From positions 1 to 27,531 of the forward strand of contig JAHZAV010000031.1 of NCBI GenBank assembly GCA_019423745.1: a stretch of 27,531 nt of DNA, read 5' to 3'. Shown piece by piece: positions 22,066-27,531 of this stretch. The stretch's first letter is position 1, and every line of letters begins with the position of its first letter. Position numbers and translations under genes: made by a program. The DNA is from Lachnospiraceae bacterium (GTDB lineage Bacteria > Bacillota > Clostridia > Lachnospirales > Lachnospiraceae). Below the pieces are notes generated by a model. It ran no database searches, was not told the origin of the DNA, and saw only the letters and a list, made by a program, of their open reading frames with translations.

Positions 22066-22449
22066 CTAATTATAAATCAGTTCCTGCCGGACGATTTCAT
22101 CCGCCCGGTTACAAATGCTGTTCATTGCCTGTACCCATGCAAGCGGATCCTTTGCCTTTAATTCTTCGGTGACCTGTTCCACTCGCTTCATCTGCTCAAT
22201 GATCCGTTCAAACCGTTCCCTTGCCTGTTCGTCTATATCCACCAAATGTTTATCCAGCTTTCCAGTTAGCAGCATAGACTGATACCAGCCCGTCTTATGG
22301 TCTTTCAGATAACTTTTGCGAAGCAAACCATACTTTCCAATGGATCTTGATTCCTCTATCGGAGCAATCCCTAAACTGGGAAGCAGGTAACCTCCAACCT
22401 GCACATAAGTTCCACCCATTTGTTCAAATATACTTTTCTCTCTGTTCAT
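22066..22449 (-). CDS. tnpV: TnpV-like transposon protein
   Basis: This 127-residue protein matches the TnpV family of Tn4451-type transposons. It has SIFEQMGGTYVQVGGYLLPS at the N-terminus, then LLRKSYLKDHKTGWYQSMLL, LDKHLVDIDEQARERFERII and DPLAWVQAMNSI. The function of TnpV is not established. It always travels with clostridial mobilizable elements. The gene starts 19 bp after the ParB stop, with GGAGG about nine bases before the ATG, so the two are co-transcribed. The length is normal for the family. Confidence 0.88.
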   Translation of the reverse strand: MNREKSIFEQMGGTYVQVGGYLLPSLGIAPIEESRSIGKYGLLRKSYLKDHKTGWYQSMLLTGKLDKHLVDIDEQARERFERIIEQMKRVEQVTEELKAKDPLAWVQAMNSICNRADEIVRQELIYN

Positions 22450-22468
22450 ATCGATCTTCCCTCCATTT

Positions 22469-23452
22469 TTATCTGCTGATATTTTTATTCTGTTTCGCCC
22501 ATCCCCTTAACAGCTTTTCAATCAACTCGATTTGCTGTAAAGGTGTGTAGTCTGCCGGAAAATATTTCCCCACCCTGTCCAATGGAATCTTTACCTGTTC
22601 CCTTTGATTCGGTTTCACCTCCTCCATAATTTCATAAATACTATCCATATCCAGAAGATTCTGCTGGCTCATACGTTTCAGCCGATTTGCCTGAGACAGA
22701 TTTGGAATACTCTGTTCTATTTCCATGACTGCATGTAATTCGTACTGTTCCTCTTCCGTCAGAAAAGAAATCTCCACTGCGGAAGTCAGTGCCAGCTTTT
22801 CTTCATCCACCATATCCAAAATCTTCGGGATTAAATGTGTCAACCTGATATACCGCTTGATCTGATTGACACTTTCCCCCACCTGTCTGGCAAGAAGTTC
22901 ATTACTTCGAATTCCTTTTTTACCAGATTTTTGTTTAATGATCACTCTTCCGTTTTCATCTATTTCGCTTTCCAGCGGATAGATTTCTAATGTTTCATTT
23001 TCCAACTTCGGTTCAACTTGACCCGAAGTTAAATCATTTCTCCTGCCCTGTTGTTTCATGGCCTCCAGTTTCATCTTATAGGCAAATGCTTTTTCACTTG
23101 GAAGAATTTTCTCTCTTTGCAGGTTGCTGTCCACCATAGCAATAGTGGCTTGATCATCATCCAGTTCCCGGATAATCACCGGAAGTTCTGTGATTCCTGC
23201 CCAAATAGCAGCTTCCTTTCTCCGATGTCCGGCTATAATCTCATAACCGTCACCATTGGGATTTTTCCTTATCAGCAGCGGAATCAGTATCCCCTCTTTT
23301 TCAATACTTTGTCGAAGTTCAAATAATTCCGGGTTCCTTTCCACCTTAAAAGGATGCCCCTTAAAATCATGTAATTCTGAAATACTCATCATTACAATGC
23401 CCTTATCCGGCTCAATACTTACTGATGAACACATTTCTTTTCTCTTTGGCAT
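22469..23452 (-). CDS. ParB/Spo0J-family nuclease-like partition protein
   Basis: I choose the ATG at 23452 (327 residues, MPKRKEMCSSVSIEP), because AAGGAGG lies eight bases upstream. A longer frame start at 23500 lies in a hairpin. The ParB N-terminal domain is clear: HPFKVERNPELFEL, then IIAGHRRKEAA (the CTP-binding GHRR box) and VDSNLQREKILPSEKAFAY. A helix-turn-helix KorB-like part (NELLARQVGESVNQIKRYIRL) follows. ParB proteins bind parS and use CTP. No ParA partner is present, so this is an orphan ParB. It may act in transcription control or element maintenance rather than segregation. It is the first gene of the mobilization operon. Confidence 0.9.
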   Translation of the reverse strand: MPKRKEMCSSVSIEPDKGIVMMSISELHDFKGHPFKVERNPELFELRQSIEKEGILIPLLIRKNPNGDGYEIIAGHRRKEAAIWAGITELPVIIRELDDDQATIAMVDSNLQREKILPSEKAFAYKMKLEAMKQQGRRNDLTSGQVEPKLENETLEIYPLESEIDENGRVIIKQKSGKKGIRSNELLARQVGESVNQIKRYIRLTHLIPKILDMVDEEKLALTSAVEISFLTEEEQYELHAVMEIEQSIPNLSQANRLKRMSQQNLLDMDSIYEIMEEVKPNQREQVKIPLDRVGKYFPADYTPLQQIELIEKLLRGWAKQNKNISR

Positions 23453-23487
23453 TTTCCATTCCTCCTTGTTCTTTTCCGGCATAAGAA

Positions 23488-23529
23488 AAAGGACACTCAT
23501 CTCAGAATCTCTGAAAACAAGCGTCCTTT
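23488..23529 (-). promoter_or_regulatory. Leader hairpin upstream of parB
   Basis: AAAGGAC (23488-23494) pairs with GTCCTTT (23523-23529), with an inner TCAGA/TCTGA pair. Read leftward, it is followed by TTTTTCTTATG, making it terminator-like. It lies about 35 bp before the parB start, so it may be an attenuator on the mobilization operon. The 175 bp further right (23530-23703) hold no gene. Confidence 0.4.
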
Positions 23530-23703
23530 CGGCTTTTTCAAGTATTTAATTTAGAAGTTATGAACGGATTTCAAATGTGTTCACTTACACGAGGTGCAGA
23601 ACTACAGACACTTCAATCCCACTCATAATCTGCTTTTTCTTGCCCTGTTTTCCCGTTGGTGAAAAGCTAATATACCTCGCAAAGTGCTGAAAATTCAGCA
23701 TTT

Positions 23704-25083
23704 CTACGAATTCACCCGATGTAGACAACAGACAGTCTCCACATGAACCGTATTGGGAAACATATCTACCGCCCGGACTTTTTCCAGCTCATATCCCCGC
23801 TTACGCAGATATTTCACATCTCTTGCCAACGTCGCTGAATCACAGCTTACATATACAATCCTGCGAGGCTGCATTTTTACCATCGTATCCAATACATCCT
23901 CCTCGCACCCCTTTCTTGGAGGATCGACTACAATTACATCTCCGTAAACTCCTTCTTCTTTATATTTCTGAGGAAGAACTTCTTCTGCTTTTCCCACATA
24001 AAAAGAAGCATTATGAATATGGTTTATTCTGGCATTATTTTTCGCGTCATCAATGGCCTGCGGTACAATTTCAACCCCATATACCTGCTTTGCCTTTTGT
24101 GCAAGAAACAAAGAAATCGTACCAATTCCGCAATATAGATCCCATACCGTCTCTTCTCCTGTAAGTCCTGCATAGTCAAGAGCAATTCCATAGAGCTTTT
24201 CTGTCTGTACCGGATTCACCTGGTAGAAAGATAATGGAGAAATCTGATATTTTACCGTTCCAATATAGTCCGTAATATAGTCCTTTCCCCAAATTGTTTT
24301 TATCTGGTTTCCCATGATAACATTTGTCTTTTCTTCATTCACGCTACACGAAATACTCGTCATTCCCTCAATCTCAATGAGACGTTGTACTAACTCACTT
24401 TTATGAGGCAACATCTTTCCATTAATCACAAGACAAACCATAATTTCATTTGTTGAAAATCCTTTTCGGATCAAAACATGGCGCACTAACCCTGAATGGG
24501 ACGCTTCATCGTACGGCTCCACCCCGTACTTTTCCATATAATCCAAAATTACCTGAAGCACCTTCTTATTTTCTTCCACACCAAGCACACAGTCACCGCC
24601 AGGAACAGGGATAATGGAATGTGTTCGCCCTGCATAAAATCCTGCTGTCAATTTCCCATTACGGTCTCTGCCAATCGGGAACTGGGCTTTATTTCTATAA
24701 CGAAAAGGATGTTCCATCCCACAAATTGGTTCCATAACCCCATCCAGTAATTCCCCATTTATTTCACCAAGACGAATTAAATTATTGCGAACTTTTTCAA
24801 ATTTAAAGTCCAGCTGGCTATCATAATTCATTTCCTGTATCTGACATCCCCCACATTTGCGGGCTGCCGAACACCTGGGTGAAACGCGCCTATCCGATGA
24901 ATGAATAATATTCATCAGCTTTGCATATCCATAATTTTTCTTAGCCTTCATAATTTTAGCTTCCACTACATCTCCGACAACCGCATCTTTAATGAATAGC
25001 GTATAGCCATCTATCTTTCCTATACCCTCTCCACTAATACCAATATCTTTAATCTCTACTGTAACAATATCATTCTTTTGCAT
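23704..25083 (-). CDS. rlmD: 23S rRNA (uracil-5-)-methyltransferase RlmD, with element-derived tail
   Basis: I choose the ATG at 25083 (459 residues, MQKNDIVTVEIKDIG), because GGAG lies eight bases upstream. It transfers a methyl group from SAM to a uracil C5 in 23S rRNA, or possibly in tRNA, because RlmCD and TrmA-like members look alike. A TRAM domain comes first (about 1-60). Iron-sulfur cysteines follow (C71, C77, C80, C165), then YQVNPVQTEKLYG, the SAM loop DLYCGIGTISLFL, and the catalytic cysteine in YVSCDSATLARD. The normal end should read HVETVVLLSRKG. Here it reads HVETVCCLHRVNS, because the element supplies the last eight codons. All catalytic parts are intact, so activity is probably kept. 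Confidence 0.93.
   Translation of the reverse strand: MQKNDIVTVEIKDIGISGEGIGKIDGYTLFIKDAVVGDVVEAKIMKAKKNYGYAKLMNIIHSSDRRVSPRCSAARKCGGCQIQEMNYDSQLDFKFEKVRNNLIRLGEINGELLDGVMEPICGMEHPFRYRNKAQFPIGRDRNGKLTAGFYAGRTHSIIPVPGGDCVLGVEENKKVLQVILDYMEKYGVEPYDEASHSGLVRHVLIRKGFSTNEIMVCLVINGKMLPHKSELVQRLIEIEGMTSISCSVNEEKTNVIMGNQIKTIWGKDYITDYIGTVKYQISPLSFYQVNPVQTEKLYGIALDYAGLTGEETVWDLYCGIGTISLFLAQKAKQVYGVEIVPQAIDDAKNNARINHIHNASFYVGKAEEVLPQKYKEEGVYGDVIVVDPPRKGCEEDVLDTMVKMQPRRIVYVSCDSATLARDVKYLRKRGYELEKVRAVDMFPNTVHVETVCCLHRVNS
23716..23757. other. attR site of the mobile element
   Basis: GTCTCcACATG at 23735-23745 matches GTCTCaACATG at 1709-1719. Left of the core is element DNA. Right of it is host rlmD coding DNA. 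In the rebuilt circular element, GACGACA and TGTTGTC would form a near-perfect inverted repeat centred on the core, as is usual for serine integrase attP sites. This palindrome was worked out by hand. Confidence 0.65.
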
Positions 25084-25129
25084 AAAAATACTCCATTTGT
25101 ACAAAAATACCCACCACTAATATCAATTT

Positions 25130-25162
25130 GGGACGTAGTACTTTTGAAGTTTACTACGTCCC
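25130..25162. other. Perfect 11-bp hairpin between rlmD and the yhaM-like gene
   Basis: GGGACGTAGTA (25130-25140) pairs with TACTACGTCCC (25152-25162) across an 11-nt loop. There is no T run after it in the leftward direction, so it is a poor intrinsic terminator. It could be an RNA stability or processing element in the rlmD leader. Confidence 0.4.
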
Positions 25163-25183
25163 CATTAACATTTTATTCATATT

Positions 25184-26125
25184 TTATATTGATGTTTTCC
25201 GCAGGTTTGTCTCGAACAGACGATTGTATCCCAACCAGTCTTTTCCACTTTTATCTTTAAATATCTCAGTTAATGTCTGCATTTTTGCATCTGCGCAGTC
25301 TGCAAAGTTTAATGCCAGTGCCTCTGCCAATGCCGGTTTTTTGGGAGAGCCATATTCCAACTCTCCATGATGGGCAATAACGCAGTGTTTCAGCTCACTT
25401 GCCAATTTTTCCGGAAAATCAGGTATTGTCCTAATTGCATCACCGATCATTTCCACACCGATTACAATGTGACCCAATAGTTGTCCATCATCGGTATAAT
25501 CATTTGTAGGAAACGGGGAAAGCTCTTTGATTTTTCCTATATCGTGACACATTGCTGCTGTATAAAGAAGATCCCTGTTCAGGATCGGATATGCGCCTGC
25601 CATATATTCGCAGAATTTTACAACGCTTAGTGTATGTTCCAGAAGGCCTCCAGAAAACCCATGATGTACGCTTTTCGCTGCTGAATGGGCTTTGAACTGT
25701 TTGATAAAGTTTTCATCCTTTTCAAAATAATACTCTATCACTTGCCGCAGATAAGGATTTTTAATCTGCTTTCCGTATGACAGCAGTTCCTTATACATCG
25801 TCTCGGGATTTTTTTCAGTTGTCGGCATATAATCAGCTGTATTATACTCTTCCTCATATGCTTTTCGGATTTGCTTAATATTCATTTGAAGTGCATTGTT
25901 GTAGCTGATGATCTCTCCATACACTTCGATGAAATCCATTTCATCATAATCAGCAATTCCACTGGAATTAGGATCCCATACTTTTCCGTCCAGTGTTCCG
26001 GTCTTATCCTGTAAAATCAAATTGTCATATGGTTTCCCATTTCTTGTTTCTGCAGAACGTTTTCCTTTACAAAGATAAATGTTCCGAATGGTCTCTCCTT
26101 CACAGAGAGTATTAATATATCTCAT
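25184..26125 (-). CDS. yhaM: YhaM-like 3'-5' exoribonuclease (OB fold plus HD domain)
   Basis: This 313-residue cytoplasmic nuclease should remove nucleotides from RNA or single-stranded DNA 3' ends. An OB-fold nucleic-acid-binding domain covers about 8-95 (YLCKGKRSAETRNGKPYDNL). The HD domain follows with SVHHGFSGGLLEHTLSV, then AAMCHDIGKI. The family-specific HHGELEYGSPKKP and FADCADAKM motifs come last. Length is normal. AGAGGC lies about seven bases before the ATG. It starts only 27 bp after the stop of the HtrA-like gene, so the two are likely co-transcribed from the promoter at 27436-27464. Confidence 0.9.
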   Translation of the reverse strand: MRYINTLCEGETIRNIYLCKGKRSAETRNGKPYDNLILQDKTGTLDGKVWDPNSSGIADYDEMDFIEVYGEIISYNNALQMNIKQIRKAYEEEYNTADYMPTTEKNPETMYKELLSYGKQIKNPYLRQVIEYYFEKDENFIKQFKAHSAAKSVHHGFSGGLLEHTLSVVKFCEYMAGAYPILNRDLLYTAAMCHDIGKIKELSPFPTNDYTDDGQLLGHIVIGVEMIGDAIRTIPDFPEKLASELKHCVIAHHGELEYGSPKKPALAEALALNFADCADAKMQTLTEIFKDKSGKDWLGYNRLFETNLRKTSI

Positions 26126-26152
26126 ATAGCTGCCTCTTTCTAACGTAGTTTT

Positions 26153-27403
26153 TTATTCTTTGCTTCCTATGTTCACTGTAAAATCAATGTCCACATAGCC
26201 GCCGTTTCCCTGTCTTTTTCCTTCTATTTTAATCTCTTCTCCTGACTCCAGATCCATCAAGGCATTGGTATAGCCACTTAAGGTAGAAACGCTTGTCTTA
26301 CCAATTCTGGTAATTACGTCGCCGCTTTGAATACCTGCTTTCATAGCCGGAGAATCTGCTGCTACTTCCTGCACATAAATTCCCTGTGGAATACCCTTAC
26401 TTTCTGCAAGATCCTCTGTTACTGTCACGCTTAAAATCCCAATATAGGGAACTGATTTGTTATTTGACAGAAATTCAACCGCCTTTTTCAAGTCTGAAAT
26501 TCCGTAAGCAATAACTTGCCCCGGTTCTTCTTCCTCCAAAAGTGTCTGATCTATGATTCCCACAATCTGCCCATCTGTATCAGCTAAAATACCTGTTCCC
26601 GTTTTTGAAGCAGAAATATCCGTACAAAGCAGATCATATTCCCCATCATACTTCATCACTTTATTTCCGGTAGACGCCACAATACCGGCTCCCATCCCCC
26701 CGTAATATCCAAAAGGACTTCCCACCGCAAGAACAGTCTCACCTTTGAGCATACTGTTTGAACTTCCCAATGTTGCAATCTGTATCTGATTCCATGCGGA
26801 TTCCGGCACTGTATTTTTAGCCAAAGCTACCACTGCAATCCCCAGATTATCATCTCTCTTCTTTAAACTGGCCGGATACGTTTTACCATCCGCCAGTTTT
26901 ACGGTAATATCGGCACCTCCGCCTAATGCCTTGCTACTTCCTAGGATTAGGAGCTCCGTCCCATTATCTTCAAAGAGTACTCCTGCCGCCTTAGATTCTC
27001 CAGAACCTTCCTCTGAATCTTTACCGCTTCCTTTTGCCGTAATTTCAACGATGCTCCGATTCACAGTATTTCCCAGATCAATAAGAGCCCGATTCATTTC
27101 CCGGTAATCTTCAATGGTCAGCGTCTGTGATTCTTGTGCTCCTTCTTTTCCTTCTGTTTCTGTTTCTTTTTCTTCCTCATCAGGAATGGTAATTTTCTGT
27201 GGATTGCTGAAAAATGTTTCTTCTGCCCATGGTTTGAAAGCACAAAAACCTATGCATGCCGCAACTCCAAAAACAAGACCGAGGCCTGCATACTTAAAAA
27301 TAATATTCCGTAGCTTTTTATGTCCGCCATTCTCATCCTTTATCGTCTCCTGAAGGAATGCATAGTCATCTCTTTTTTCTTCAGGTTCTTTCTGATCTCC
27401 CAT
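26153..27403 (-). CDS. HtrA/DegP-like membrane protein, probable pseudoprotease
   Basis: This 416-residue protein has a cytoplasmic acidic N-terminus, one membrane helix (about 36-55), and an acidic linker. A trypsin-like beta-barrel domain (about 105-300) and a C-terminal PDZ domain (about 315-410, with GIYVQEVAADSPAMKAGIQSGD) lie outside the cell. The catalytic His region (usually TNxHV) reads LILGSSKAL. The Ser region (usually GNSGGP) reads SKTGTGILAD. Both catalytic residues therefore seem lost, while an aspartate (RDDNLGIAVV) remains. The fold is clear from GSPFGYYGGMGAGIVAS. It more likely senses or holds misfolded proteins than cuts them. GAGGAGAA lies eight or nine bases before the ATG. 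It is upstream of the yhaM-like gene. Confidence 0.85.
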   Translation of the reverse strand: MGDQKEPEEKRDDYAFLQETIKDENGGHKKLRNIIFKYAGLGLVFGVAACIGFCAFKPWAEETFFSNPQKITIPDEEEKETETEGKEGAQESQTLTIEDYREMNRALIDLGNTVNRSIVEITAKGSGKDSEEGSGESKAAGVLFEDNGTELLILGSSKALGGGADITVKLADGKTYPASLKKRDDNLGIAVVALAKNTVPESAWNQIQIATLGSSNSMLKGETVLAVGSPFGYYGGMGAGIVASTGNKVMKYDGEYDLLCTDISASKTGTGILADTDGQIVGIIDQTLLEEEEPGQVIAYGISDLKKAVEFLSNNKSVPYIGILSVTVTEDLAESKGIPQGIYVQEVAADSPAMKAGIQSGDVITRIGKTSVSTLSGYTNALMDLESGEEIKIEGKRQGNGGYVDIDFTVNIGSKE

Positions 27404-27435
27404 GACGCATCTTCTCCTCGTACAATCCTCTTTTT

Positions 27436-27464
27436 AGTATACAATATCCCCCTTCATTGTTCAA
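27436..27464 (-). promoter_or_regulatory. Promoter of the HtrA-like/yhaM-like operon
   Basis: On the minus strand TTGAAC (27459-27464) and TATACT (27436-27441) are 17 bp apart. Transcription would start near 27429, about 26 nt before the HtrA-like start codon, close to its ribosome binding site. Nothing else is recognised from 27465 to the end. Confidence 0.65.
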
Positions 27465-27531
27465 CATTTATCCTTTCTTGAGTTTCCGCAGAATTATCCT
27501 CATAAGACAAATCTGCTGCGTTTATTATCCA

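Larger units (their letters stand above)
1709..23739. mobile_element. Integrated mobilizable element (Tn4451-like IME) in the 3' end of rlmD
   Basis: The element spans about 22.0 kb between two copies of GTCTCnACATG. It carries a large serine recombinase next to attL and an XRE regulator. It also carries a MOBQ relaxase with oriT, DUF3847-like and TnpV proteins, an orphan ParB and an AT-rich helicase cargo. There are no VirB4, VirD4 or other mating-channel genes, so it should need a helper element for transfer. The host rlmD 3' end is split between the two ends, which fixes the insertion point. The 3' end of the rum methyltransferase gene is a known target of other serine-recombinase elements, such as the streptococcal phage-like element Phi-m46.1. 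Confidence 0.85.

Noticed and set aside
25130..25162. Hairpin as terminator of the yhaM-like gene
   Set aside because: The stem is perfect, but no T run follows it in the leftward direction, so intrinsic termination is unlikely.

Overview
The window looks like a low-GC Firmicutes chromosome, most likely a gut clostridium of the Lachnospiraceae type. The evidence is the AT-rich DNA, strong AGGAGG ribosome binding sites, an AGCS transporter, RlmD, a YhaM-type nuclease, and a Tn4451-like set of mobilization genes (TnpV, large serine recombinase, MobA/MobL relaxase). This is inference from gene content; no rRNA or tRNA is present to confirm it.

Layout. Positions 1-1700 are host: an alanine/glycine:cation symporter read leftward with its promoter, and a terminator. 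Positions about 1709-23739 are one integrated mobilizable element (IME) of about 22.0 kb. Positions 23740-27531 are host again: rlmD, a YhaM-like 3'-5' exoribonuclease and an HtrA-like membrane protein, all read leftward. The element sits inside the 3' end of rlmD. The codons for the original RlmD tail (VVLLSRKG and stop) now lie at 1681-1713, next to the recombinase, together with what looks like the original rlmD terminator. The gene at the right end has received a new short tail from the element. The shared core GTCTCnACATG at 1709 and 23735 marks attL and attR.

The element in order. The left end (1712-4834) is the integration module: a large serine recombinase, small coupled ORFs, a SHOCT-like protein, and a divergent XRE-type regulator. 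Between the regulator and the recombinase operon are a consensus leftward promoter and two near-identical 20-bp dyad operators. The middle (4896-17643) is AT-rich cargo: a HIRAN-domain protein between two matching hairpins, an AlbA_2/Schlafen-like regulator, and a tightly coupled five-gene operon. That operon, in transcription order, encodes a 952-aa protein of unknown fold, a 1710-aa DEAH helicase with DUF1998 (DruE-like), a NERD nuclease-SF1 helicase fusion, and two small proteins. The large helicase paired with a large uncharacterised partner resembles Druantia type III (DruH-DruE). The attached NERD helicase and small proteins are not part of the type III I know. The right part (17681-23530) is the mobilization backbone: a membrane protein, an Arc-type RHH regulator, a DUF6040-like membrane coiled-coil protein, the MOBQ relaxase (GTG start), a well-formed oriT with iterated hairpins, a DUF3847-like protein, an RHH-like protein, TnpV and an orphan ParB.

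How it works together (inference). The serine recombinase excises and inserts the element at rlmD. The relaxase and its accessory proteins nick at oriT so that a helper conjugation system can move it, since no type IV secretion genes are present. The helicase/nuclease cargo probably gives the host anti-phage or anti-plasmid defence.
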